A DNA stretch of 64,000 bases from Pseudomonas nitroreducens (lineage in GTDB: Bacteria > Pseudomonadota > Gammaproteobacteria > Pseudomonadales > Pseudomonadaceae), in assembly GCF_024170165.1 (NCBI RefSeq), contig NZ_JALJXP010000017.1, positions 1 to 64,000 on the forward strand, read 5' to 3'. Below the pieces are notes generated by a model that did no database searches, had not been told where the DNA came from, and saw only the letters and a list, made by a program, of their open reading frames with translations. The translations under genes were made by a program, and so were the position numbers. Positions 1 through 7,887 of this stretch are shown here, piece after piece; the stretch's first letter is position 1, and each line of letters begins with the position of its first letter.

Positions 1-29
1 CCGCGCTGAAGCGCGTTCGGCTGACGCCG

Positions 30-51
30 TCGAGTCCAGGTCGCGGAGCCA
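30..51 (+). other. tRNA-like 3' end fragment (possible attachment-site remnant)
   Basis: The stretch TCGAGTCCAGG..GGAGCCA looks like the T-loop, 3' T-stem, acceptor strand, discriminator G and CCA of a tRNA-Asn type gene, and it is followed by an intrinsic terminator. The bases just before it (24-28) do not pair with the 3' T-stem and no anticodon arm fits in 1-29, so a complete tRNA is not present. A truncated tRNA 3' end is typical of an att duplication left by an integrative element, but only 51 bases are visible and chance resemblance is possible. Confidence 0.3.
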
Positions 52-57
52 GAATTC

Positions 58-88
58 AAAGCCCTCGGCACATGCCGGGGGCTTTTTT
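58..88 (+). terminator. Rho-independent terminator
   Basis: A GC-rich stem (AAAGCCCTCGGC / GCCGGGGGCTTT, loop ACAT) is followed by a run of six to seven T. It would end a plus-strand transcript entering from the left edge. Confidence 0.75.
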
Positions 89-114
89 ATTGGGCTGGAG
101 AAATGCAGTCCCAT

Positions 115-147
115 GAAAAAGCCGGTCACTGACCGGCTTCTTCATTT
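115..147 (-). terminator. Terminator of the comEA-like transcript
   Basis: The inverted repeat AGCCGGTC-act-GACCGGCT (120-138) is flanked by A-rich sequence on the left and T-rich on the right, so it can terminate on both strands. On the minus strand it lies 24 bases after the stop of the ComEA-like gene and is followed by TTTTC. Confidence 0.7.
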
Positions 148-161
148 CGACAGGCAAAGAC

Positions 162-509
162 TCAGAGCGAAATCCTGTCCCGGTTCTTGTCCAGGGTACC
201 CTTGCCGATCCCCTTCACTTCCAGCAACTGATCCACCGTCGTGAACGGCCCATTGCTGGTCCGGTAGTCGACAATGGCCTGGGCCTTCACCTTGCCGATG
301 CCCTTCAGGGACTTCTGCAGCTCTTCGGCGGACGCCGTGTTGATATTCACTGCCTCGACCTGGGACACGGGCGCCTTGGCAGCCGGAGCCGGCGCCTCAG
401 CCACCGGCTTGGTGGCAGGCTGGGCACTGGTTGCTGCCTGGGCGGCACTACCGAAAGAGAGGCTGGCGAACAGGATCATGCTGGCGACGGAAAGCAGCTT
501 CTTATTCAT
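162..509 (-). CDS. Secreted ComEA-type helix-hairpin-helix protein
   Basis: 115 residues. An N-terminal Sec signal peptide (MNKKLL..., hydrophobic core about 6-22, AQA cleavage near 25) is followed by a Pro/Ala-rich spacer (26-50). The C-terminal half carries two helix-hairpin-helix motifs (KGIGKVKAQAI and KGIGKGTL) in the ComEA arrangement, beginning VNINTASAEEL. Family members bind double-stranded DNA in the periplasm and help DNA uptake, but the single-domain Pseudomonas versions are not proven competence factors. The ATG has a good ribosome binding site (AAGGA, about 8 bases upstream). It follows wbpM on the same strand with a 194-base gap that holds a weak hairpin, and ends at its own terminator. 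Confidence 0.85.
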   Translation of the reverse strand: MNKKLLSVASMILFASLSFGSAAQAATSAQPATKPVAEAPAPAAKAPVSQVEAVNINTASAEELQKSLKGIGKVKAQAIVDYRTSNGPFTTVDQLLEVKGIGKGTLDKNRDRISL

Positions 510-703
510 GGATCATATCCTTGCATGAATGACTTTTAGGCAGGCGCGGACGCGCTGCCTGAAAGAACATATCGCCAGGAATACCCATGAGAACGTCGGT
601 TTAGAGAGTCAGCGGCAGTTTCCGGCGTCGCCGACAGAGTGCGGAGAAAGGGCTGACAAAGCTCGCAGACACGGTATTCACCGCGCCTGCTAGAAGCCCT
701 GGA

Positions 704-2692
704 TCAGGGCTCCATCCGTCGCTGCTGATGGATCAGGTCGACGATCTCGCCCTCGGGGCAATAACCGCTGACGGTTTCCCGCAACAGTTGCCGCACCCGC
801 GCGTAGTTGCCCTGATCCACGGCCTTGAGCAGATCCGCCAGGACGAGCTTGAAGCTCTCCCAATGCATCAGCTCCTCGTTGGCCTTCATGATCATCGGAT
901 GCTCGGTGGCGCTGACGTTGTCGCCGATCAGCAGCTCCTCGTAGAGCTTCTCGCCGGGACGCAGGCCGCTGAACTCGATGGAGATATCACCGTGGGGCGT
1001 CCGCTCGGAGCGCACGCTAAGGCCGGACAGGTGGATCATTCGTTCGGCCAGTTCGAGGATTTTCACCGGCTGCCCCATGTCGAGCACGAAGACGTCGCCG
1101 CCGCGCCCCATGGAGCCGGCCTGGATCACCAACTGAGCCGCCTCGGGAATGGTCATGAAGTACCGGGTGATGCCCGGATGGGTCACGGTGACTGGCCCGC
1201 CACGCTTGATCTGCTCGCGGAACAGCGGGATGACCGAGCCGGACGAGCCCAGCACATTGCCGAAGCGGACCATGGTGAATCGGGTCTTGTTGACCTGGTG
1301 CACGCCGGACTTATCGCCGAACAGCACCGGCGCGGACTCCTGGCTCAGGGCCTGCAGGATCATCTCCGCCAGACGCTTGGTACTGCCCATGACATTGGTC
1401 GGGCGCACCGCCTTGTCGGTGGAGATCAGCACAAAGTGCTCGACACCGGCCTGCACCGCCACCTGAGCGGTATGCAGCGTCCCCATCACGTTGTTCAGCA
1501 CCCCCTCGGAGATGTTGTGCTCGACGATGGGCACGTGCTTGTAGGCCGCGGCGTGATAGACCGTGGCGACCTTCCAGGTGCGCATCACGTCCAGCAGTCG
1601 CTCGGCACTGCGCACGGAGCCAAGGATCGGCACCAGCTGCACCGCGAGGGACTCGCGCTTGATGCGGTTTTCCAGCTCCTGGTGCACACGGTAGAGGTTG
1701 TATTCGCTGTGCTCGAACAGCACCAGCACGGTGGGCGAAGAACCGAGGATCTGGCGGCAGAGCTCCGAACCGATGGAACCACCGGCACCAGTGACCATCA
1801 CGACTTCGCCACGAATGCAGTGCTCGAACAGTTCCTTGCGCGGCTCGACCGCGTCACGCCCGAGCAAGTCCGCAATATCCACTTCCTGGATGTCATCGAC
1901 TCGCACACGGCCGTTCGCCAATTCGATGAACCCCGGCACGCTTCGCACGTGAACCGGGTAGGGCTCGAGCAGACCGAGGATTTCTCGACGCCGGGCACGG
2001 GTTGCAGACGGGATCGCCAGCAGCACTTCCTGCACGCCGGTCTCGTCGATCATCTGCTGGATATGCTTGGGCTTGTAGACACGCAGGCCGGCGATGATGC
2101 GGTTGGCAATCTCGTCATCATCATCGATGAAGGCCACTGGGCGCATCGCGCGCCCCAGGCGCAACGCCGCGACCAGCTGGTTGCCCGCCGAGCCCGCACC
2201 ATAGACGGCGACCTTGGGCAGCCCATCCTGCTGCTTGAGGAATGGCACAGCCTGCACCGCGCTGTACCAGTCACCCATGAAATATTGGCGCATGGCCAGG
2301 CGCAGGCCGCCGATCATCAGCAGGCTCAACCACCAGTAGTTCAGCACCAGCGAGCGCGGAACCGCTTCGGTCACCGAGCGGTTCCAGTAGACCACCAGCG
2401 ACAGCAGCAACGCAGAGATCGTTACCGCCTTCCAGATGGCGATCAGCGCGTCATTGCCCAGGTAACGCATTACCGCCCGGTACATACCGAAGCGGATGAA
2501 CAGCGGAATAGCCACCGCTGGCGCCGCCGCGAACAGCCAGCCATGCACCCGGAACGGGTATTCCAGATCGTCCGTACCCAGCCGCACGATGAACGCCAGC
2601 CAAAGCGCGAACCACACCAGGAAAACATCGGTGGTGACCTGCAGTAACCGTTTGTTTCGTCTCGGAAGCCTCAGCAGGCGTTCTCGGAGCAT
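704..2692 (-). CDS. wbpM: Membrane-bound UDP-sugar 4,6-dehydratase WbpM
   Basis: 662 residues, the usual length of the WbpM/CapD/FlaA1-long family. About four membrane segments occupy residues 18-135, followed by a CoA-binding-like Rossmann module (GAGSAGNQL near 165-173) and a second extended-SDR domain with TGAGGSIG at 301-308. The catalytic region STDKAVRPTN-VMGSTK (424-439) has Met in place of the SDR Tyr, as is characteristic of this dehydratase family. The enzyme converts UDP-GlcNAc to the 4-keto-6-deoxy sugar, the first step towards UDP-QuiNAc/FucNAc for O-antigen. It is the last of three sugar genes on this strand; the ATG is preceded by AAGGACA. The stop codon lies inside a 7-bp hairpin (695-711). 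Confidence 0.93.
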   Translation of the reverse strand: MLRERLLRLPRRNKRLLQVTTDVFLVWFALWLAFIVRLGTDDLEYPFRVHGWLFAAAPAVAIPLFIRFGMYRAVMRYLGNDALIAIWKAVTISALLLSLVVYWNRSVTEAVPRSLVLNYWWLSLLMIGGLRLAMRQYFMGDWYSAVQAVPFLKQQDGLPKVAVYGAGSAGNQLVAALRLGRAMRPVAFIDDDDEIANRIIAGLRVYKPKHIQQMIDETGVQEVLLAIPSATRARRREILGLLEPYPVHVRSVPGFIELANGRVRVDDIQEVDIADLLGRDAVEPRKELFEHCIRGEVVMVTGAGGSIGSELCRQILGSSPTVLVLFEHSEYNLYRVHQELENRIKRESLAVQLVPILGSVRSAERLLDVMRTWKVATVYHAAAYKHVPIVEHNISEGVLNNVMGTLHTAQVAVQAGVEHFVLISTDKAVRPTNVMGSTKRLAEMILQALSQESAPVLFGDKSGVHQVNKTRFTMVRFGNVLGSSGSVIPLFREQIKRGGPVTVTHPGITRYFMTIPEAAQLVIQAGSMGRGGDVFVLDMGQPVKILELAERMIHLSGLSVRSERTPHGDISIEFSGLRPGEKLYEELLIGDNVSATEHPMIMKANEELMHWESFKLVLADLLKAVDQGNYARVRQLLRETVSGYCPEGEIVDLIHQQRRMEP

Positions 2693-2764
2693 CAGCGCTT
2701 GTCCTTAAATCCCGAGCAGACGAAATCATCCACCCGTTACATTGACCACCAATTCCGGCGGAGT

Positions 2765-3790
2765 TCAGCTCACATCCTGTTCATCCGGACGACCTGCGCC
2801 CAGATGAGCTACGACAAGCACCAAGGGAGCATAGGCCACAATCAGCCCCAGCAAACCCGAAACATGTCCCAGTGCGACCAGCAACGCCAGCGGCATGAGC
2901 CACAGCACGTTGATCGCGGTGACCACCAGCGACACCCGCAAGTGGCTGCCGTAACGGCGCGATGCACGCTGGTAGGCATGACTGCGATGCGCCTCGTGGA
3001 CGCGCTCGCCACGAATCAGGCGGTGGATCAGGGTAAAGGTGGCGTCCACCACAAACACCCCGAGCAGGATCAGCCAACTCCAGATCAGCGGTGCGGACAC
3101 CGTCCCCGCCTGCAGCACAACTCCCCCGAGAATCAAGCCGAGGAAACCACTGCCGGCATCCCCCATGAAGATCCGCGCCGGCGGGAAGTTCCAGACCAGG
3201 AACCCTGCGGTCGCCATGCCCAGGATCAACGGCAACCAAACCAGCTGCGACCCTCCGAGGAACCATCCGCAAAGAGCCCCGCCCAGGCAGACACTGATGG
3301 CTTCCAGGCCGGCAATCCCGTCGATGCCGTCCATGAAGTTGTACAGGTTGAGCAGCCAGACCAGGAACACCACGCCCAGCAGGTCGCCGGCCAACCCCAG
3401 ATCCAGAGTGCCCCACGGCATAGCCAGCGCAGGCAGCCCGCCCAGCCAGCCAAGCAGCCAGAACGCCGCGACAAAATGCCCCAGTAGCCGCCAGCGCGCA
3501 GGAATATGTCGGTGATCGTCGAGGAAACCAATGACCGCCACCAGGGCCCCGGCAGGCAGCAGGGCCAACAGGCTGCGCCCGTCCACAGCACCGAGAACAC
3601 CAGCCAGCGGCAGGCAGCCCAGGAAACCCAGCACGATGGCAACGCCACCACCACGCGGCGTGGGAATCTGGTGTGAACTGCGGGCATTGGGAATGTCCAT
3701 GATGCTGCGCGCCAGTGCATAACGACGCACGCCAGCAGTCATCGCCCAGGATGCGACGAACACGGACGCCAGCAGAATACCCATGCTCAT
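2765..3790 (-). CDS. wbpL: Undecaprenyl-phosphate sugar-1-phosphate transferase WbpL
   Basis: 341 residues with roughly ten to eleven hydrophobic segments: MraY/WecA/WbpL family (glycosyltransferase 4). Diagnostic motifs are the Mg-binding DD at 91-92, NFMDGIDG at 151-158 and the NFPPARIFMGDAGS loop at 201-214. It transfers a HexNAc-1-phosphate from UDP-sugar to undecaprenyl phosphate on the inner face of the membrane, initiating O-antigen (and in P. aeruginosa also common-antigen) chains. A longer reading frame exists upstream, but the start chosen is ATG at 3790 because it makes an ATGA overlap with the stop of the upstream epimerase gene, implying translational coupling. Confidence 0.92.
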   Translation of the reverse strand: MSMGILLASVFVASWAMTAGVRRYALARSIMDIPNARSSHQIPTPRGGGVAIVLGFLGCLPLAGVLGAVDGRSLLALLPAGALVAVIGFLDDHRHIPARWRLLGHFVAAFWLLGWLGGLPALAMPWGTLDLGLAGDLLGVVFLVWLLNLYNFMDGIDGIAGLEAISVCLGGALCGWFLGGSQLVWLPLILGMATAGFLVWNFPPARIFMGDAGSGFLGLILGGVVLQAGTVSAPLIWSWLILLGVFVVDATFTLIHRLIRGERVHEAHRSHAYQRASRRYGSHLRVSLVVTAINVLWLMPLALLVALGHVSGLLGLIVAYAPLVLVVAHLGAGRPDEQDVS

Positions 3791-4749
3791 CGCCCCAACT
3801 CCTGAGCACATCCCTGCACAGTTGCTCGCAGGGCCTGCTCGACGCTGACCGGCGGAGTCCAGCCCAGTCGACTGCGCGTCGTGGAAATATCCACCTGCAG
3901 CGATCCCAGCAAGCGCTGGACCTGCTGGCTCCGCCCGGTCAGCAGACCCAGCAGGCGCAGCAACGCGGAGGGAACCGGCAGCAGCCACGGGCGAACCCCC
4001 AGAGCCTTGCTCAGACTACGGCACAGCTGTGCCGTCGACAAATCTTCACCGTCGCTCACCAGGAACACCTGCCCGGCGGCTGCCGGATGGCGTGCGCAAA
4101 GCAGCAGCAGATCGACCAGATTGTCCCGCGCGACCAGACTGCGGCGATTGTCGATGGAGCCGAAGGGCAGCGGCAGGCGACGCTGCAAGGCGCGCATCAG
4201 GCTGGCGAAGTTGGCTTTCACGCCCGGGCCATAGACCAGCGGCGGGCGCACCACGACGACCTCGAACCCGGTCTGCCGGGCAACATCGAACAGGGCCTGC
4301 TCGGCTTCGAGCTTGGACTGACCGTAAGGGTCCTGCGGTTTCGGCTCGGCGTCGGCAGTAAAGGGATGACCCGGAACAGTCTCCTCACCATTGACCTTGA
4401 TCGAGCTGACAAAGACGAAGCGCTTCACACCGGCTGCCGCGGCCTGCTGCGCCAGATGCCGGGTCGCTTCGACGTTCACCGCGCGAAACTCGGCAAGCGG
4501 GTCCGCAGCCCGCTCATCCATGACATGAACGCGGGCAGCGCAGTGGATCACCACGTCGATCCCTTGCAGCGCCTGTGTCCAGGATTGAGCCACGCTCAAC
4601 CCGTCGATGAGCGCCACTTCGACGCTTTCGGGGTATGGCGCGATGGCGCCACGCTGGGCGACGCGAACCTGCACATGATCTTCCCGGCACAAGCGCGCCA
4701 GTACGCCGCGGCCGACAAAACCGCTCGCGCCCGTGAGTAGAACCTTCAA
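3787..4749 (-). CDS. NAD-dependent epimerase/reductase of the WbpK/WbpV type
   Basis: 320 residues from a TTG start at 4749; the open frame extends further to 4890 but the protein family begins at KVLLTGASGFVG, and AGG lies just upstream of this TTG. Extended-SDR Rossmann motif TGASGFVG (6-13), SS at 115-116 and YGQSK (142-146) give an intact Ser-Tyr-Lys catalytic set. Between WbpM (4,6-dehydratase) and WbpL (transferase), the likely job is reduction of UDP-4-keto-6-deoxy-GlcNAc to UDP-D-QuiNAc or UDP-D-FucNAc; which epimer cannot be read from sequence. It begins 55 bases after lapB on the same strand. Confidence 0.82.
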   Translation of the reverse strand: MKVLLTGASGFVGRGVLARLCREDHVQVRVAQRGAIAPYPESVEVALIDGLSVAQSWTQALQGIDVVIHCAARVHVMDERAADPLAEFRAVNVEATRHLAQQAAAAGVKRFVFVSSIKVNGEETVPGHPFTADAEPKPQDPYGQSKLEAEQALFDVARQTGFEVVVVRPPLVYGPGVKANFASLMRALQRRLPLPFGSIDNRRSLVARDNLVDLLLLCARHPAAAGQVFLVSDGEDLSTAQLCRSLSKALGVRPWLLPVPSALLRLLGLLTGRSQQVQRLLGSLQVDISTTRSRLGWTPPVSVEQALRATVQGCAQELGR

Positions 4750-4804
4750 TCCGGTACCTGCAGAACCTGACGCCCGCGGCGTCTTCCATGTTTGAGCGAA
4801 CGCG

Positions 4805-5962
4805 TCAGAGCGGCGTAATGACCGGCCGCAGCGCATTCCAGGCGTGGCAACTGGGACATTGCCAGTGCAGTTCGCGACCGGCAAAACCACACTTGCCGCA
4901 TCGATAACGCGGCATTGTCTTATACAACCCGATGATTATTGGAGCGATTTTTCCCGTCGCAGAATCTTTTTCAGTGTCGCTCCCCACCACTTCCAGGTAT
5001 TCGCCCACGCCTTGCCAGGAAGGATGGCGCTCCACCCGCTCCAACAGGCTTTCACGCCAACTGGAAGCACGTCCCGGCTGCTCGTTTTCGGCCAACAGTG
5101 CGAGGATCGCCGGAGGTACTTCCTCAACCTCCGCCAGCTCCCGCAAACAAGCCAGCACCTCGGGCCGGGCCAGGCCGTCGTGGCGACGCAGCAGCGGAAC
5201 ACACTCGCCGAGGAAGGCCTTGGCATCGCTCGCCAGCTCGCCGATGGTAGCGACGGCAGCAGCCGGATCCTTGCGCCACAACTCGCAGTCCAACCGCATC
5301 AGCAAAGCGCGGACACAGCGCCTGTCGACGCGACGAGCCTCGCGCAGCAGTTCCTGCATGGCGCTGCGATCCCCGGTCTTGGCTTTCTCCTGAGCGAGCT
5401 CGCAGTAATAGTTGGCCAGCGCGGCGCTCAGCTCGGGCCGACTGGGCACCAGCCGGGCAGCCAGCTCGATGGCGCGCGACCAGTTTTTCTCGCGCTCGCA
5501 GATCAGCCGCTGCTCATCGAGTGCCTCGAGGGAGATGGGCTCATCACGCTGCCGGGTCAGCTCGTCGAGCAACTCTTCGGCGCTGCCGAGCAAGCCGCCA
5601 GCAATGTAGTCGCGGGCCAGTTCCAGACGCACCTGCGCCACCAACGAGCCATCCTCGCCGGCGCGGCCCAGAAGATCCTGGTGAATGTGGATGGCTTTTT
5701 CGATATCGCCGCGGCGGCGGAACAGATTGCCAACGTGCAGGTGGCTTTCAAGCGTTTCCGGGCTGACGACCAGGCCCTGGGAAAGGCTTTCCAGGGCATC
5801 GTCGGAATGTCGCTCCAGCACCAGCAGGTTGTGCATGCTGTGGACGCGCGCCTGGAGGTTTGAGTCGGGCGCTGGCCGGGTTCGGGAAAGAGAGCGACGC
5901 CCCATCCACCAGCCGATGGCCAGGGCACAGAAGAAGAACAGCGTGGCGATGACGCTAGGCAT
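4805..5962 (-). CDS. lapB: LPS assembly protein LapB (YciM)
   Basis: 385 residues, close to the E. coli length. A single N-terminal membrane anchor (about 3-20, GWWMGRR after it) is followed by cytoplasmic TPR-like helical repeats and a C-terminal rubredoxin-type knuckle with Cys at about 355, 358, 369 and 372 (CGKC...CPSC). LapB works with FtsH to control LpxC turnover and so balances LPS with phospholipid. Its ATG overlaps the end of lapA by 8 bases. Position directly before the O-antigen sugar genes fits a role in LPS homeostasis. Confidence 0.93.
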   Translation of the reverse strand: MPSVIATLFFFCALAIGWWMGRRSLSRTRPAPDSNLQARVHSMHNLLVLERHSDDALESLSQGLVVSPETLESHLHVGNLFRRRGDIEKAIHIHQDLLGRAGEDGSLVAQVRLELARDYIAGGLLGSAEELLDELTRQRDEPISLEALDEQRLICEREKNWSRAIELAARLVPSRPELSAALANYYCELAQEKAKTGDRSAMQELLREARRVDRRCVRALLMRLDCELWRKDPAAAVATIGELASDAKAFLGECVPLLRRHDGLARPEVLACLRELAEVEEVPPAILALLAENEQPGRASSWRESLLERVERHPSWQGVGEYLEVVGSDTEKDSATGKIAPIIIGLYKTMPRYRCGKCGFAGRELHWQCPSCHAWNALRPVITPL

Positions 5963-6260
5963 GGTCCGTCAGCGACTTTTCACGCAACGCGTCATTCTCC
6001 TTGCGGAAACGGCTGACTTCGGAGCGCAGCCCGGTCATACGGACGTGCGTCCTGGCGCGGAAGGGAATGCTCAGCAACAGGCCGATCACGCCGCCGACAA
6101 TGAAGGCAAGAGAGATGAAGACCACCAGCGGCCACTGCGGCGACTGCCAGCCGAGGAAGGTCAGCTGCGCGGGCTGCAGGTTTTCCAGGACGAAAACCAC
6201 GACGACGGCGGCCAGGACCAGCAGCGCCAGAATCAGCAGGAAACGTTTTGCCCGAAGCAT
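5955..6260 (-). CDS. lapA: Membrane protein LapA (DUF1049)
   Basis: 101 residues with two membrane segments (about 7-25 and 44-65) and a basic, coiled-coil-prone tail (RARTHVRMTGLRSEV...). This is the LapA domain that partners LapB at the inner membrane. The frame can be opened at GTG 6266, but the AAGGAG motif sits five bases before the ATG at 6260, so that start is preferred. It follows ihfB by 33 bases and overlaps lapB. Confidence 0.88.
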   Translation of the reverse strand: MLRAKRFLLILALLVLAAVVVVFVLENLQPAQLTFLGWQSPQWPLVVFISLAFIVGGVIGLLLSIPFRARTHVRMTGLRSEVSRFRKENDALREKSLTDHA

Positions 6261-6293
6261 GGACACTCCTTCTTGAAGACGGATACCCCGGGG

Positions 6294-6578
6294 TCACTCG
6301 GGTTCGTTGACGCGGTCGCGCAGCTCCTTGCCGGGCTTGAAGTGCGGGACGAACTTGCCGTCCAGACGCACGGACTCGCCGGTCTTCGGATTGCGGCCAG
6401 TGCGCGGCGCACGGTAATGCAGCGAGAAGCTACCGAAACCCCGGATTTCGATGCGATCCCCAGTCGCCAGAGCCTGGGACATTTGCTCAAGCATGGTCTT
6501 GATCGCCAGCTCCACATCCTTTGCGGAAAGCTGCCCCTGATGGGTGACGATTCTCTCGATCAACTCCGACTTGGTCAT
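6294..6578 (-). CDS. ihfB: Integration host factor subunit beta
   Basis: 94 residues, exactly the IhfB/HU fold: [10 protein letters not shown] start, dimer helices, [11 protein letters not shown] saddle, the DNA-intercalating arm RNPKTGE and the [14 protein letters not shown]-terminus. With IhfA it bends DNA at sigma-54 promoters, recombination sites and origins. AAGGGAAA precedes the ATG. In P. aeruginosa and most relatives the gene immediately upstream is rpsA (ribosomal S1); here upstream is an unrelated azoreductase gene, so the locus has been rearranged. A promoter is expected in 6579-6696 (TGCTAAAAG at about 6625-6633 on the minus strand is a weak candidate -10). Confidence 0.96.
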   Translation of the reverse strand: MTKSELIERIVTHQGQLSAKDVELAIKTMLEQMSQALATGDRIEIRGFGSFSLHYRAPRTGRNPKTGESVRLDGKFVPHFKPGKELRDRVNEPE

Positions 6579-6696
6579 GGTTTTCCCTTCTTTTTCAAGC
6601 GGCTAGATCAGCTCTAGGTTCTTTTAGCATGCTGGTCATGCTTTGAACAGCCCGAACGGGAAGGATGTGTTTTCATCCGGTCAAGTAGCTCGCCAA

Positions 6697-6732
6697 TAAA
6701 AAATGGCCGCCCCCGGGGAGGAGATCGGCCAC
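6697..6732 (-). terminator. Terminator of azoR
   Basis: On the minus strand a TGGCCG / CGGCCA stem encloses a CCCCGGGG-rich loop and is followed by TTTTTTATT. It lies 44 bases past the azoR stop and separates it from ihfB. Confidence 0.7.
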
Positions 6733-6775
6733 GGTCGCGCCCAGGAGCGGGAGGACGCGCAAGCAGGAAACAGGA

Positions 6776-7375
6776 TCAGGCGATGGCGGCGAGCTGTGCC
6801 TTGGCCTTGGCCAGGCCCTTCTCGGCAAATTCTCCGCCCATGTTCAGGCCTTCGGCATGGATGAAGGTCACGTCGTGGATGCCGACAAAGCCCAGCGCCT
6901 GGCGCAGGTAGGGTTCCTGGTGATCCAGCGCGCCGCCGGCATAGACGCCACCGCGACTGGTCAGGACGAAGGCGCGCTTGCCCGTGAGCAGGCCCTGCGG
7001 GCCGGTCTCGGTGTACTTGAAGGTGACGCCGGCGCGCAGCACGTGGTCGAGCCAGGATTTCAGAGTGCTGGGGATGGCGAAGTTGTACATCGGCGCAGCC
7101 AGGACCAGCACATCGGCCGCCTGCAGTTCGGCGGTCAACTGGTTGGAACGTTCCAGCGCGGCGCGTTCGATCTCGCTGTGCTCCTGCGCCGGCTTCATCC
7201 AGCCGCCCAGCAGGTTGGCGTCCAGGTGCGGCACCTGCTCGATGGCCAGGTCGCGGACCTGGATGTCGTCGGCCGGGTGAGCGGCCTGCCACTGGGCGAT
7301 GAAATCGCGGGTCAGCTGGCGGGAAACGGAACCTTCCTGACGGGCACTGCTTTCGATAACCAGAACGCGGGACAT
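6776..7375 (-). CDS. azoR: FMN-dependent NADH:quinone oxidoreductase / azoreductase
   Basis: 199 residues, flavodoxin-like fold of the AzoR/AcpD family. The FMN phosphate loop is SSARQEGSVSR (about 8-18), and the APMYNFAIPSTLKSW and LTSRGGVY segments form the isoalloxazine and substrate pocket. It reduces quinones and azo compounds with NADH as a detoxifying enzyme. ATG at 7375 is chosen because GGAGG lies eight bases upstream; a five-residue longer frame lacks one. The 142-base AT-rich region upstream (7376-7517) contains imperfect inverted repeats around ATCGAT and is the likely promoter. The nearby LysR gene could be its regulator but another gene lies between them. Confidence 0.9.
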   Translation of the reverse strand: MSRVLVIESSARQEGSVSRQLTRDFIAQWQAAHPADDIQVRDLAIEQVPHLDANLLGGWMKPAQEHSEIERAALERSNQLTAELQAADVLVLAAPMYNFAIPSTLKSWLDHVLRAGVTFKYTETGPQGLLTGKRAFVLTSRGGVYAGGALDHQEPYLRQALGFVGIHDVTFIHAEGLNMGGEFAEKGLAKAKAQLAAIA

Positions 7376-7517
7376 GGACTGGACCTCCATCGGTCGTTGA
7401 ATGTGTCGATGGAGGCCATCCTAAAGATGAACAAATCGATAAAAAAGCGTAAATACTCGCTTCAAATTATCGAATAAATTGATTTCTTTCCTGACTGCTT
7501 CTAGTCTTGTCGGGGAA

Positions 7518-7832
7518 TCAGGAAGGATTGCAGGTCAGCTTGATACGCAGCTTGATCACTGCGCGGCTGAAGCTGGAAGTCAGGTTGGCCTCCTTGCCGG
7601 GTGCAATGGTGGCCTTGCGCACATGGGGCGTCTCTGGACCGTTGACGAAGACCGCGGTACAGGTCACCGGTTGCTGGCCGCCGTTGCGCAGGAGGATTGC
7701 TCCCATCTGGTCGCCGATATCCTGCGTCTCGATATCCATCTCGGTGCCGTTGAGGCTCTTCTGCACTTCGATGGGATAGGCCAGGGCGGTCAGCGGCAAC
7801 ATGGCCAGAACGGCACAACAGAATTTTTTCAT
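7518..7832 (-). CDS. Small secreted protein of unknown function
   Basis: 104 residues with a clear signal peptide (MKKFCCAVLAMLPLTALA, cleavage after LAYP region near 18-20). The mature part is about 85 residues with two Cys (TCTAVF and LTCNPS) that may form a disulfide, and looks all-beta. I do not recognise a functional family. It is divergent from the LysR gene with 55 bases between the starts, so the two probably share a control region. Confidence 0.7.
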   Translation of the reverse strand: MKKFCCAVLAMLPLTALAYPIEVQKSLNGTEMDIETQDIGDQMGAILLRNGGQQPVTCTAVFVNGPETPHVRKATIAPGKEANLTSSFSRAVIKLRIKLTCNPS

Positions 7833-7887
7833 GGCGGTCTCTTGTTGGTCTTCTGCGGACCGCCAGAGTAGACAAGAGGAAGCGAGG

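Noticed and set aside
728-2647. Very long plus-strand open frame (639 codons) opposite wbpM
   Set aside because: Low-complexity His/Gln/Arg-rich translation typical of an antisense frame in G+C-rich DNA; wbpM on the other strand has full family motifs.
6600-6696. Residual 3' end of rpsA before ihfB
   Set aside because: I found no S1-like reading frame ending in this stretch.
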